NCBI GenBank assembly: GCA_902567495.1
Contig: CACFMO010000010.1
Location: forward strand, 1-40,887
DNA: 40,887 nucleotides
Origin: an uncultured Pelagibacteraceae bacterium
GTDB taxonomy: Bacteria; Pseudomonadota; Alphaproteobacteria; Pelagibacterales; Pelagibacteraceae
Direction: 5' to 3'
Part shown: one piece after another, positions 17,374 to 26,846 of the stretch
Layout: each line of letters begins with the position of its first letter
Numbering within the stretch: position 1 is the stretch's first letter
Notes under the pieces: model-generated
What the model saw: the letters and a program-made list of their open reading frames with translations, nothing else
Database searches by the model: none
Told to the model about the DNA's origin: nothing
Program-made: the position numbers and the translations under genes

Positions 17374-17646
17374 ATGCGGAGAGATAAAAAAAACAAAAAA
17401 GGTAAAAAGTTTGGTTCGCAGAACAAATTGACACTTTTTCAAAAACCAGAAATGAAATTTGGAAGAAGTTGTCCACTGTCCCAGAAAAACTCCCCTGTGG
17501 TAGATTACAAAAATTTAAAATTATTGAAAAGATATACATCTGATACAGGTAAAATTTTACCTTCGAGAATTACTTCTGTAAGTCAGTTTAAGCAAAGAGA
17601 GTTGTCTACTGCTATAAAAAGAGCGAAAGTTTTGGGGCTAATTTAA
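17374..17646 (+). CDS. rpsR: 30S ribosomal protein S18
   Basis: 90 residues. [35 protein letters not shown] is the S18 core that binds 16S rRNA beside S6, followed by [18 protein letters not shown]. The basic N-terminal extension (about 30 residues, [16 protein letters not shown]...) is longer than in E. coli S18 (75 residues). The first base of the rplI ATG is the last base of its stop (TAATG), a tight coupling. Confidence 0.95.
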   Translation: MRRDKKNKKGKKFGSQNKLTLFQKPEMKFGRSCPLSQKNSPVVDYKNLKLLKRYTSDTGKILPSRITSVSQFKQRELSTAIKRAKVLGLI

Positions 17647-18104
17647 TGGAAATAATCTTATTAGAGAAAATTAGAAACTTAGGAGATGTTGGTCAAGTCG
17701 TAAATGTAAAAGATGGTTACGGAAGAAATTTTCTTATAAAATTCGGAAAAGCACTTAGAGCAGATAAAAAAAATATAGAATTTGTTAACAAAAAAAGAAC
17801 TGAAATTAATAAAAAGAACTCAGAACAAAAAAAAATAGCAAAAGAAGTTTACGAGAAAATTAAAAAGAAACTCATTATTTTTAGTAAAGAAACTAAGGAA
17901 AATGGAGATTTGTATGGTGCAATTAAACCAAAAGAAATATCAAAATACTTCTTAGACAATTTAAAACAGACAATACACCCGTCTCAAATAGACATTAAAA
18001 AAGAGATAAATAAAATTGGTCAATTTCCTATTACAATAAATTTACACTCTGATTTGATTGCTGAATTACGTGTATCAGTTGAAAAAAAGACTTTAAAAAA
18101 ATAA
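17646..18104 (+). CDS. rplI: 50S ribosomal protein L9
   Basis: 152 residues. N-terminal rRNA-binding domain [31 protein letters not shown] (the L9 signature), a long charged helix (about 40-80) rich in K and E, and a C-terminal globular domain ending AELRVSVEKK. L9 binds 23S rRNA near the base of L1. Third gene of the S6-S18-L9 unit. The 81 nt before dnaB contain only weak candidate signals. Confidence 0.95.
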   Translation: MEIILLEKIRNLGDVGQVVNVKDGYGRNFLIKFGKALRADKKNIEFVNKKRTEINKKNSEQKKIAKEVYEKIKKKLIIFSKETKENGDLYGAIKPKEISKYFLDNLKQTIHPSQIDIKKEINKIGQFPITINLHSDLIAELRVSVEKKTLKK

Positions 18105-18185
18105 TCAAATTCTCCACAGATAAAAAAAAAGGTTAATAACTTTTGTTTTTACAAAAATAGTTTTATTAGGATAGATTATAATTAA

Positions 18186-19610
18186 ATGGACAGTTTACAA
18201 ATTAAACCGATTTCAAAGGAAATAAAATTACCCTCAAATATTGAGGCAGAACAAACTTTAATAGGTTCTGTACTTGTAAATAATGACATTATTGATGAAA
18301 TTGCAAATATCATAAATGAAAAGGAGTTTTATGATCCCCTGCATTCAAAGATTTATCAACAAATTGAAAAATTACATAATAAGGGGATGATAGCAAACCC
18401 AATCACCTTAAAAAGTGCTTTTGAAAACGAGAGTAGTTTATCAGAAGTGGGGGGCACTGAGTACCTTGTAAAACTTACAAGATTTTCCTCATCTGTAAGA
18501 CAATGTATTGACTACGCAAAAATAATTCATGAAAAATTTGTCAAAAGAGAGTTAATAAAAATTTCTGAAAATTTATCCGATGAGTCTATGGATGAAACTC
18601 TTGAACTTTCAGGAGATGCTATAATTCAAAATACTGAAAAACTTTTGTTTGATTTAGCTGAGAGAGGAACTTTTAGTCAATCGTTTTCACAATTTGGTGA
18701 AGCTTTGGATCAAACTTTAGAAATGGCGACCAATGCTATGAAAAATGATCAAGGGATTGTTGGAATTCCTACTGGGCTTACTGATCTTGATGAAAGACTA
18801 GGTGGACTTCATAAATCAGATTTAATTATTATTGCAGGACGTCCTTCAATGGGTAAAACAGCTTTGGCAACCAATATTGCCTTTCATGCTGCAAAAAAAA
18901 ATTCAGATGATAACAAAAAATCTGTCGTTGCTTTTTTTTCTTTAGAAATGTCTTCAGAACAACTCTCAACAAGAATTGTTTCAGAACAATCAAAAATTAA
19001 ATCAAACGATATAAGAAGAGGTAAGATTACTGAAGATGAAATGAACAGGTTAATTGAGACTTCTAGAAGTATACATGAACTTCCTATGTTAATTGACGAG
19101 ACACCTGCAATTACTATTTCAACATTATCAAATAGGGCGAGAAGAATTAAGAGATTGTTTGGACTAGATTTGATTGTTGTAGACTACATCCAATTGATGT
19201 CAGCAGGATCAAGACGATACGATGGAAGAGTTCAAGAAATTTCAGAAATTACCCAGGGTTTAAAAGCTTTAGCTAAAGAACTAAATGTTCCTGTACTAGC
19301 ACTTTCTCAACTCTCTAGAGCAGCAGAGCAAAGAGACGATAAAAGACCTCAGTTATCTGATTTGAGAGAATCAGGATCTATCGAACAGGATGCTGATGTG
19401 GTTATGTTTGTTTACAGAGAAGAATATTATCTGGAAAGAAAAGAGCCTAAACTTGGTAGCATTGAACATGCAGAATGGCAATCAAAAATGAACGAAATTT
19501 TAGGTTCTGCAGACATAATGATCGGAAAGCAAAGACACGGACCAACTGGAAATGTAAAAGTTGAATTTGAGGCTATTTACACCAAGTTCAAAGACGCTAA
19601 AAAAAATTAA
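18186..19610 (+). CDS. dnaB: Replicative DNA helicase DnaB
   Basis: Hexameric 5'-3' helicase of the replication fork. 474 residues: N-terminal helical domain with NIEAEQTLIGSVLVNN (about 19-34), a linker, then a RecA-like motor with Walker A GRPSMGKTAL (about 219-228), LIVVDYIQLMS and LSQLSRAAEQR...LRESGSIEQDADVVMFVYR. No intein interrupts the motor. The usual location after rplI. A TATAAT at 18177-18182 sits too close to the ATG to serve it as a -10. Confidence 0.97.
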   Translation: MDSLQIKPISKEIKLPSNIEAEQTLIGSVLVNNDIIDEIANIINEKEFYDPLHSKIYQQIEKLHNKGMIANPITLKSAFENESSLSEVGGTEYLVKLTRFSSSVRQCIDYAKIIHEKFVKRELIKISENLSDESMDETLELSGDAIIQNTEKLLFDLAERGTFSQSFSQFGEALDQTLEMATNAMKNDQGIVGIPTGLTDLDERLGGLHKSDLIIIAGRPSMGKTALATNIAFHAAKKNSDDNKKSVVAFFSLEMSSEQLSTRIVSEQSKIKSNDIRRGKITEDEMNRLIETSRSIHELPMLIDETPAITISTLSNRARRIKRLFGLDLIVVDYIQLMSAGSRRYDGRVQEISEITQGLKALAKELNVPVLALSQLSRAAEQRDDKRPQLSDLRESGSIEQDADVVMFVYREEYYLERKEPKLGSIEHAEWQSKMNEILGSADIMIGKQRHGPTGNVKVEFEAIYTKFKDAKKN

Positions 19611-19658
19611 AAAATATATAATTTTAAATTCTTTCCTTTTACGTTATATCTCATAATT

Positions 19659-22151
19659 GTGTTATTTAATAAATTATACAAAAAACTAATAATAGAAAAA
19701 CCAAAGTTTACTTTGGCTTTGCTATTGATTCTTCTTTTAACTTTTGGATATTATTCGAAAAATTTTCAATTAGACGCTTCTTCGGATACTCTACTTCTTG
19801 AGAATGATCCAGACTTAAAATACTTGAGAGAAGTTAACAAGAAATATGGTACTAAAGATTTTTTGGTCTTAACTTATAGCCATAAACCTCAAGAAGAATA
19901 TGACTTTAAATCAGAGAATACTATTAAAAATATAGGATTATTAAAAAATTCATTAGAAAATCTTGATTGGGTAGATAATGTCATTACAATTTTAGATGTT
20001 CCACTATTAAAAAATAATGATGATCCTTTATCAGAAAGGATTAGAAATTTTAAAACTTTATCCAGCGCAGATGTTAATCTAAAGAGAGGTTTTAACGAAA
20101 TAACTGAAAGTCCAATATATAGGAATTTTGTTATAAGCGAAGATGGTCAAACCAGTGGAATATTAGTTTACATTAAACCTGACAAAAAACTTTCAGAATA
20201 TATCAAAACTAAAAATGAGTATCTGGAACGTAAATCAAATGGTCAATTAACAGCTAATGAAAAGAATGCCTATAAAGCTTTTTTAAAAGAATACGATAGT
20301 TATAAAAAATATTTTAATAAACAAAATCATGAAAACATAAACGAAATACGTAAAATAATAAAAGATCATCCACCTCCAGGTAAAGTGAAAAGGGCAAAAT
20401 CAGATATTTATCCTATAATTCATCTTGGAGGTATACCAATGATTGCTGACGATATGATGACTTTTATAAAAAATGATATTGTTGTTTTTGGTGGAGGGGT
20501 ATTTTTATTTATTGTTTTTACGTTGTGGTTTGTTTTTAGAAATTTGTTATGGGTCATAATACCATTATTGAGTTGTTTTTTTTCTGTTTTTATAATGGTT
20601 GGCTTTTTAGGTTTAGTAGGTTGGAAAGTAACAGTAATATCATCAAATTTTATTGCGTTGATGCTAATTTTGACAATGGCTATGAATATTCATATGAGCG
20701 TAAGATATTTACAATATAGAAAAGATAATCCTGAAGTTTCGAATAGTGAAGCTCTTCTTTGGACTTCACAAAAAATGTTTTGGCCAATATTTTATACAGT
20801 ACTCACAACAATTTGTGCGTTCTTATCTTTAATTTTTAGTGAAATTAAACCAATTATTGATTTTGGTTGGATGATGACTGTTGGTTTGTTGGTATCAATG
20901 TTCATTACTTTTACATTATTACCTTCAGTATTAAATATCTTAAGTAAAAAGAATATTAGTTACAAAGACCAAAAAAAATCAAAAATAACGTCATTCTTAG
21001 CAAAAGTATCTAAGAATAACACAAAAATTATATTTTCATCTGCGTTGATAGTAATAATTATTAGTATAATTGGAATAACAAAGCTTGAAGTAGAGAATAG
21101 TTTTATTAATTATTTTAATAAAGAAACAGAAATTTATAAAGGAATGAAGTTAATTGATAATAAATTAGGAGGTACTACACCCTTAAATGTAATAATTAAA
21201 TTCCCTAAAAAAGATAAGACTGATGATAGTGATGATGACTGGGGTGAACAAGACGAAGATGACTCGAAGTATTGGTTTACGAGAGATAAAATAGATAAAA
21301 TTATAAAAGTTCATGATTATCTTGATAGCTTAGATTCAGTTGGTAAGGTTATATCTTTTGCATCAATTGTAAGAGTTGCTGAGGATTTAAATGATGGAAA
21401 AAAACTTCAAGGACTTGAGATGGGAGTTTTGTATACAAAATTACCAGAATCTATAAAAAAAGAGGTAATTGATCCATATATCTCAATAAAAAATAATGAG
21501 GCTAGGATTGGTTTAAGAATAATGGACTCCAAGGAAGATCTAAGAAGAAATGAATTACTAAAAAAAATTGATTACGATTTAAGAAATGAAATAGGTTTAG
21601 AAGATAAAGAATTTAAATTAGCTGGTGTATTAATATTGTTTAATAATCTTCTTCAAAGTTTATTTAAATCTCAAATATTAACTTTGGGAGTAGTAATGGC
21701 AGGTATCACATTAATGTTTTTAATTCTTTTTAGAAATATAACACTTGCGTTAATTGGTGTAGTTCCAAATTTTATGGCTGCATTTTTAATTTTAGGTATA
21801 ATTGGATTATTGGAAATACCTTTAGACATGATGACAATTACGATAGCCGCAATTACAATAGGTATAGCAGTAGATAACAGTATTCATTATATTTATAGAT
21901 TCAAAGAAGAATTTGAAAAAAATAATGATTATAATTTAACTCTTGATAAATGTCATAATACAGTAGGGGTAGCAATATTAAATACTTCAATAACGATTGT
22001 ATTTGGATTTTCAATACTAGTACTTTCAAATTTTATACCAACAATCTATTTTGGGGTTTTCACTGGAATTGCTATGCTTTTAGCAATGCTTTCTGTGTTA
22101 ACTCTTTTGCCAAAATTGATATTGACTTTTAAACCTTTCGGGAATGTTTGA
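19659..22151 (+). CDS. RND-superfamily (MMPL-type) membrane transporter
   Basis: 830 residues starting at a GTG. Two repeated halves, each with a first membrane helix (about 18-36 and 466-485), a large periplasmic domain, then five helices (about 285-430 and 670-825), as in MMPL/COG1033-type RND permeases. TITIGIAVDNSIHYIYRF in the second half is the usual helix-4 segment with an acidic residue for proton relay. The second periplasmic domain holds a very acidic stretch near residues 519-540 (DDSDDDWGEQDEDDS). Substrate unknown; relatives move lipids, hopanoids or hydrophobic molecules. It sits where alr and radA commonly lie between dnaB and cvpA. The 3' end overlaps cvpA by 8 nt. Confidence 0.82.
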   Translation: MLFNKLYKKLIIEKPKFTLALLLILLLTFGYYSKNFQLDASSDTLLLENDPDLKYLREVNKKYGTKDFLVLTYSHKPQEEYDFKSENTIKNIGLLKNSLENLDWVDNVITILDVPLLKNNDDPLSERIRNFKTLSSADVNLKRGFNEITESPIYRNFVISEDGQTSGILVYIKPDKKLSEYIKTKNEYLERKSNGQLTANEKNAYKAFLKEYDSYKKYFNKQNHENINEIRKIIKDHPPPGKVKRAKSDIYPIIHLGGIPMIADDMMTFIKNDIVVFGGGVFLFIVFTLWFVFRNLLWVIIPLLSCFFSVFIMVGFLGLVGWKVTVISSNFIALMLILTMAMNIHMSVRYLQYRKDNPEVSNSEALLWTSQKMFWPIFYTVLTTICAFLSLIFSEIKPIIDFGWMMTVGLLVSMFITFTLLPSVLNILSKKNISYKDQKKSKITSFLAKVSKNNTKIIFSSALIVIIISIIGITKLEVENSFINYFNKETEIYKGMKLIDNKLGGTTPLNVIIKFPKKDKTDDSDDDWGEQDEDDSKYWFTRDKIDKIIKVHDYLDSLDSVGKVISFASIVRVAEDLNDGKKLQGLEMGVLYTKLPESIKKEVIDPYISIKNNEARIGLRIMDSKEDLRRNELLKKIDYDLRNEIGLEDKEFKLAGVLILFNNLLQSLFKSQILTLGVVMAGITLMFLILFRNITLALIGVVPNFMAAFLILGIIGLLEIPLDMMTITIAAITIGIAVDNSIHYIYRFKEEFEKNNDYNLTLDKCHNTVGVAILNTSITIVFGFSILVLSNFIPTIYFGVFTGIAMLLAMLSVLTLLPKLILTFKPFGNV

Positions 22152-22692
22152 TAGCCTAATTAGTTTTGTTAAGGAAAATATTGTTTTATTTGATATTATT
22201 TTTTTATCTTTTGTTATCTATTTTTCTTTTCAATGTTTTATTAAAGGTTTTTTTTTAAGCCTGATATCTTTTTTAAAATGGGTATTAGCACTCATTATAA
22301 CTATAGTTTTAGTTCCAAAATTAGAACCATACATTACAGATTATTTTAATAACAAGTTTATATCAGGAATTGGTTTAGGAATATTTATTTACATAGTCTC
22401 ACTTTTTATACTGATTCTTACTGGAAAAACGTTGGGTAAACTTTTTTCATATACTGGAGTTGGATCTGTGGATAAATCATTTGGTTTCTTCTTTGGTATT
22501 TTTAAGGGATATGTTTTTACTGTTTGTATATTTACAGTGGTTAATTGGTTTTATTCTTATGAAAAATGGGATATGTCATTAAATAAATCTCTTTCTTTTC
22601 CAATTATAGAAAAAGGAAGCAGGTTGTTAATTGAAGAATTTCCAAGTAGAGATGAAATTGAAGAAACAAAAGAAGAAATTGAAAATATTTAA
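22144..22692 (+). CDS. cvpA: CvpA family inner-membrane protein
   Basis: 182 residues with four predicted membrane segments (about 12-32, 35-56, 75-98, 115-138) and a charged C-terminal tail. It matches the CvpA layout: FDIIFLSFVIYFSFQCFIKGFFLSLISFLKW then TGKTLGKLF and DKSFGFFFGIFKG. CvpA is needed for colicin V production and for envelope and bile tolerance in enterics; the molecular role is unsettled. Adjacency to purF, here with a 41-nt overlap, is the classical cvpA-purF pairing. Confidence 0.85.
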   Translation: MFDSLISFVKENIVLFDIIFLSFVIYFSFQCFIKGFFLSLISFLKWVLALIITIVLVPKLEPYITDYFNNKFISGIGLGIFIYIVSLFILILTGKTLGKLFSYTGVGSVDKSFGFFFGIFKGYVFTVCIFTVVNWFYSYEKWDMSLNKSLSFPIIEKGSRLLIEEFPSRDEIEETKEEIENI

Positions 22693-24130
22693 ACAAAAAA
22701 AAATTAGAGAAGAATGTGGTGTTTTTGGTATTCATGACTTTAATGATGCTTCAACAATTACTGCTTTAGGTCTACATGCCTTACAGCATAGAGGACAAGA
22801 AGGTTGTGGAATTGTATCATTTGACGGAAAAAATTTTCACTCAGAGAAAAGACATGGTTTAGTAGGAGACAATTTTACTAATAATGAAATCTTAAAAAAA
22901 TTACCCGGTAAATCAGCAATTGGTCATAATCGTTACTCAACGACTGGTGAAACATCTCTTAGAAATATTCAGCCTTTTTTTGCTGATATTTATAGCGGAG
23001 GCATAAGTGTTGCTCATAACGGAAATTTTACTAACGCTTTAAAACTTAGAGATAAGCTGGTGAAAGATGGTGCAATCTTCAGGACTACTTCTGATACTGA
23101 AACTGTTGTACAATTAATTGCCAAATCAAAAAGAGCTAAAATTGTTGATAAAATTATAGATACACTTTTCCAAGTCCAGGGAGGTTATGCTTTAGTCATG
23201 ATGAGTAATAAGAAATTGATTGGTGCTCGTGATCCATTAGGAATACGTCCTTTAGTTTTAGGTAAAATAAAAAATTCATATGTTTTAGCGTCAGAGACAT
23301 GTGCTTTTGACATAATCGGTGCAAAATTTATTAGAGAAATCGAAAATGGGGAAATTGTTGTAATCGAAAATAATAATCTTAAAAGTATTAAGCCTTTTAC
23401 TAAAAAGAAAGCTAGGCCGTGTGTTTTTGAGTATGTATATTTTTCAAGACCAGATAGTTATTTGCAGGGAAAATGCGCTTATGAATATAGAAAAGACTTT
23501 GGTTACGAATTAGCAAAAGAGTCTGATGATGTGGGTGATATAGTAGTTCCGGTTCCTGACTCAGGTGTGCCTGCGGCTATTGGATATAGCCAACATAAAA
23601 AAATGCGGTTTGAACTTGGATTAATAAGAAATCATTACGTTGGAAGAACTTTTATTGAACCAAAACAAAATATTAGAAGTTTTGGAGTAAAATTGAAACT
23701 TAGTTCAAATAAATCATCTATAAAAAATAAATCAATTATATTAATCGATGATTCTATTGTTAGAGGTACAACGTGTTCAAAAATTGTCAAAATGTTATAT
23801 GACGGAGGAGCAAAAGAAGTTCATGTAAGAATAGCATCTCCTCCAATTAAATATCCAGATTTTTATGGAATAGATATGCCTTCAAGAAAAGAACTGCTAG
23901 CAGCAAACAAAAACTTAAATGAAATGTGTAAACACATTGAGGCTAGTTCACTTAAATTTTTAAGTATTGATGGTCTCTATAGAGCAATTTTTCGTGAAAG
24001 TAGAAACAAGACGTATCCACAATTGACTGATCATTACTTCACAGGTGATTACCCAGTTGATTTAGTTGATCAACTCGAAGATGATAAAATAACTCAGTTA
24101 TCATTACTAAGTGGTAAATCAAGCAATTAG
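22652..24130 (+). CDS. purF: Amidophosphoribosyltransferase
   Basis: First committed step of purine synthesis: PRPP plus glutamine gives phosphoribosylamine. I start at MKLKKQ (ATG 22652), giving a 21-residue propeptide before the catalytic N-terminal cysteine of ECGVFGI. An upstream in-frame ATG at 22631 is possible but deeper in cvpA. The glutaminase domain is followed by a PRT domain with the PRPP loop LIDDSIVRGTT (about 364-374). The Bacillus enzyme has four [4Fe-4S] cysteines. Here only the first equivalent (RPCVFEY) remains; the others read YPDFYGID and a cysteine-free LTDHYFTGDYP, so no cluster is expected. Stop lies 2 nt from the bamB stop. Confidence 0.96.
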   Translation: MKLKKQKKKLKIFKQKKIREECGVFGIHDFNDASTITALGLHALQHRGQEGCGIVSFDGKNFHSEKRHGLVGDNFTNNEILKKLPGKSAIGHNRYSTTGETSLRNIQPFFADIYSGGISVAHNGNFTNALKLRDKLVKDGAIFRTTSDTETVVQLIAKSKRAKIVDKIIDTLFQVQGGYALVMMSNKKLIGARDPLGIRPLVLGKIKNSYVLASETCAFDIIGAKFIREIENGEIVVIENNNLKSIKPFTKKKARPCVFEYVYFSRPDSYLQGKCAYEYRKDFGYELAKESDDVGDIVVPVPDSGVPAAIGYSQHKKMRFELGLIRNHYVGRTFIEPKQNIRSFGVKLKLSSNKSSIKNKSIILIDDSIVRGTTCSKIVKMLYDGGAKEVHVRIASPPIKYPDFYGIDMPSRKELLAANKNLNEMCKHIEASSLKFLSIDGLYRAIFRESRNKTYPQLTDHYFTGDYPVDLVDQLEDDKITQLSLLSGKSSN

Positions 24131-24132
24131 AA

Positions 24133-25485
24133 TTAATTGAACTGCAATATTCTCATTTTAGTATCTATAATGAAAATTTGCCCATCCTTGACTATTGGTT
24201 TTGTTAGAAAACTTTTAGCAACTTTTATATAGTTAATAATTTTACCTGTTTCAAAATTTAAAAATATGAAATAACCGTTTTCGGTTGTAAGAAAAAGTCT
24301 ATCAGATAAAAATAAAATAGAGGTTACATCACCAGTCTTTTCATAACTTAATTTTTTTAATTTTGTAAATATTTTTTTTGACCAAATTACTTTGCCAGTT
24401 TTTTGTTCTATATTTAAAATAAAACCATCTTTTGAAGAAAGACAAATGTTGTCTCCAATTAAAATAGGTAAAATATTGCTTACAATTGGTATTTCCCAGT
24501 TTAATCTTCCATCATTTGAATTCATTGAGAAAGTAGATATAGCACTACTCAAAATAATTTGATTTTGTTTGTAAACTATTGGAGATGAGAAAAAGAGATC
24601 AACTTGCTGATCTGTACTTCCCATTGTTAAGTTAAATAACCAATTTATATTTCTATTTTTATAATTTAGAGAATAAATCTCTGCTGAGGAGGTTACAAAA
24701 TAAACATTTTTTTTTAATTTATCGAGACTTATATTTGTTTTAGTGTTTGTTTTTAATAGTGATGGAAATGTTTCTAAATCTAAAATCTGTTTACCAGTTT
24801 TTACTGAAATTATATAAAATTTATTATCTTGGTTTATTAAAAATATATTATCATTATCAATTTTAATATTTGATTTAAATGGAACATTGTAGTTTTTTGC
24901 CCATTTTATTTTTCCGTTATTTTTATTTAAATTATAAATATATCCAAAATTATCTGATACAATTAAATTATCATTTTTAATTGATATATTTAGATCCTTC
25001 GGACTATTTCTAAATCTTTTTTTATAAAAATTGTACTTCCAATTAATTTTTTTTTCCTTTAGTCCATAACTAAATATAGTTCCATTTGGATCATATAAAA
25101 AAATTGTATTCTTTTCTAATATAGGCTCAAAATCTATATTTTTAATATTAAATTTATTTTTACCTATTTTATTACTTTTAAAAATTAACTCTTTTTTATT
25201 ATTATATTTTAGATGAGGTATTACGTTGTTACTGGAAAAATTTTGCTCTTGCCAATTATTGTTTAGTAATGATTTTTTAACATTTATTTTAGCTTCAGCG
25301 TTTATTTCCAAGTCAAATTTTTTTTTAGTAGAAAAAATTATTTTAGCGTTCTCTCTTTGCTTAGCTATCTTAAGGTCTTCCTCAACATTATCCCACTTCC
25401 CTGCACCGAAGGAGCAACCTATTAAAAAAAATGATATATTTAAAAATAATATTTTTTTAAATAAATGTTTTTTTAAAAATACCAT
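24133..25485 (-). CDS. bamB: Outer membrane assembly lipoprotein BamB (PQQ-like beta-propeller)
   Basis: 450 residues. Lipoprotein signal with lipobox LIGC (cysteine 24), followed by a spacer (about 25-120) and a beta-propeller with recurrent G-K-W or N-G-x-x-W blade motifs (NNGKIKWAKNY, NDGRLNWEIPI, KTGKVIWSKKI). BamB is a periplasmic accessory of the BAM complex that inserts outer-membrane barrels. It ends a leftward string after panB and a YfgM-like gene. In many alphaproteobacteria der (engA) follows bamB; here the convergent purF follows. The spacer is unusually N/K-rich. Confidence 0.82.
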   Translation of the reverse strand: MVFLKKHLFKKILFLNISFFLIGCSFGAGKWDNVEEDLKIAKQRENAKIIFSTKKKFDLEINAEAKINVKKSLLNNNWQEQNFSSNNVIPHLKYNNKKELIFKSNKIGKNKFNIKNIDFEPILEKNTIFLYDPNGTIFSYGLKEKKINWKYNFYKKRFRNSPKDLNISIKNDNLIVSDNFGYIYNLNKNNGKIKWAKNYNVPFKSNIKIDNDNIFLINQDNKFYIISVKTGKQILDLETFPSLLKTNTKTNISLDKLKKNVYFVTSSAEIYSLNYKNRNINWLFNLTMGSTDQQVDLFFSSPIVYKQNQIILSSAISTFSMNSNDGRLNWEIPIVSNILPILIGDNICLSSKDGFILNIEQKTGKVIWSKKIFTKLKKLSYEKTGDVTSILFLSDRLFLTTENGYFIFLNFETGKIINYIKVAKSFLTKPIVKDGQIFIIDTKMRILQFN

Positions 25486-25492
25486 TTTTTCA

Positions 25493-26056
25493 TCAATTAT
25501 TGTCTGAAAGTAATAAATAATATTGATTTGCTTTTTGAGTTTGATTATTTGCTGTATAGAAATCTCCTAAAAATTTCAGAACATGATTTTTCCACACTGA
25601 ATTTGAATTAATAATAGGATTTAATAATTTTAATATGTCTTGTTCATTTTTTAAATCAGAAATATACATTGCTTTTTTAAATTTAATCAGATTTAAATCC
25701 TCTTTCTTAAGATCTGCATTATCGATAACTCTATCAAAATAACCTAATACCTCACTTTTGTTTTCGATTAAATTGTTTTCTATGATAAGGAAAAGTGCCA
25801 AACTTGAATATGGCGAGTTATTTTTTTCAATAATGTCTAACAAAATTATTTTTGCATCATCCTTTTTTTCTTTTTTCAAAAATGACTGAGCTTTAATATA
25901 ATTATCAGAAATTATAATTTTATTATTTTCTTGATTATTGAGGTACCAAAAAAAAACTAATAATGTTAAGAAAATTATAATTAAGGAATAAATAAATATT
26001 TTTAAATTTGATTTGATGAAATTTAAGACGTTATTTTCTGGTGAGTCAATATTCAT
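25493..26056 (-). CDS. YfgM-like single-pass membrane protein (tetratricopeptide-like)
   Basis: 187 residues: short cytoplasmic N-terminus, one membrane helix (about 18-40, FIYSLIIIFLTLLVFFWYL), then a helical periplasmic domain with TPR-like repeats (SFLKKEKKDDAKIILLDII; GDFYTANNQTQKANQYYLLL). Size, topology and position directly upstream of bamB match YfgM/DUF2133 proteins, which associate with the Sec translocon and periplasmic chaperones in E. coli. Sequence is divergent, so the call rests on architecture and synteny. Gap to bamB is 7 nt. Confidence 0.7.
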   Translation of the reverse strand: MNIDSPENNVLNFIKSNLKIFIYSLIIIFLTLLVFFWYLNNQENNKIIISDNYIKAQSFLKKEKKDDAKIILLDIIEKNNSPYSSLALFLIIENNLIENKSEVLGYFDRVIDNADLKKEDLNLIKFKKAMYISDLKNEQDILKLLNPIINSNSVWKNHVLKFLGDFYTANNQTQKANQYYLLLSDNN

Positions 26057-26061
26057 CGTGT

Positions 26062-26835
26062 TTAATATGTGTTTGAAATTTTAGGAAAATTATTTTTTAT
26101 CACATCATTCCTAAACTTTTTAATCACTTTATTTAAAATTTTTTCTAAATTAATATATTTTTTAACAAATTTTGGATAAAAACCGCTTAAGCCAATTAAA
26201 TCATCTAATACTAAAATTTGTCCGTTACAATACTTGGATGATCCGATACCAATAGTTGGTATTTGTAAATTTTTAGTAATTTTTCTTGCTAAGCTCGCAT
26301 TTACACATTCAAGAACAATTGCAAAAGCACCAGCATCCTCAATGTTTTTTGCCTCATTAATTAATTTAATTTCTTCCCTATGGTTGAGGCCTTGTGGTGA
26401 AAAATTTTTTTTGTATTGTGGCGTATATCCTATATGTCCCATCACTTTAATACCAGAGTTAGCCAATATCTTTAAAATTTTAAAATTTTTTCCATTACTT
26501 TCTATTTTAATGGCATCGCAATTAGTTTTGAGTAAAACTTTTTGAGCGTTTTTTTTAGCTTCCTTTACATTTCTATACGTATTGAAAGGCATATCAAATA
26601 CTAATAGGCTTTTTTTGATTGACTTCCTTACGCTTATTGCATGATTGATCATAGTGTCTAACTTAATTTCTCTAGTATTTTTCATTCCATAAAAAGCTGT
26701 CGCCACTGAATCACCCATTAATATAATATCACAATACTTATCCAAAATTTTAGCCAATGGTTTTGAATATGCAGTAAGGCAAACGATTTTTCTTTTTAAA
26801 TTTGTAATATTTTTTATTTTTTTTATAGAGCTCAT
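26062..26835 (-). CDS. panB: 3-methyl-2-oxobutanoate hydroxymethyltransferase
   Basis: First dedicated step of pantothenate (CoA precursor) synthesis: hydroxymethylates alpha-ketoisovalerate using methylene-THF. 257 residues, slightly shorter than the usual 263-280. Recognisable stretches: LTAYSKPLAKILDKYCDIIL, MGDSVATAFYGM (metal and substrate site), VFDMPFNTY, CDAIKIES, VMGHIGYTPQ and AIVLECV (catalytic glutamate). panC is not adjacent. Within the psd-to-bamB string; 5 nt to the YfgM-like gene. Some SAR11 relatives are reported to vary in vitamin pathways, so its presence is informative. Confidence 0.94.
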   Translation of the reverse strand: MSSIKKIKNITNLKRKIVCLTAYSKPLAKILDKYCDIILMGDSVATAFYGMKNTREIKLDTMINHAISVRKSIKKSLLVFDMPFNTYRNVKEAKKNAQKVLLKTNCDAIKIESNGKNFKILKILANSGIKVMGHIGYTPQYKKNFSPQGLNHREEIKLINEAKNIEDAGAFAIVLECVNASLARKITKNLQIPTIGIGSSKYCNGQILVLDDLIGLSGFYPKFVKKYINLEKILNKVIKKFRNDVIKNNFPKISNTY

Positions 26836-26846
26836 ATAAAAAACTT

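Noticed and set aside
18105-18185. Possible DnaA box (TTCTCCACA near 18111) and weak hairpin before dnaB
   Set aside because: A single site with one mismatch and no cluster or AT-unwinding pattern beyond background; the hairpin has only about five A-T-rich pairs. Not enough for an origin or terminator.
22652-24130. Loss of Fe-S ligands in PurF as a novelty
   Set aside because: Cluster-free PurF with this C-terminal ending is normal in alphaproteobacteria, so it is recorded only in the gene entry.
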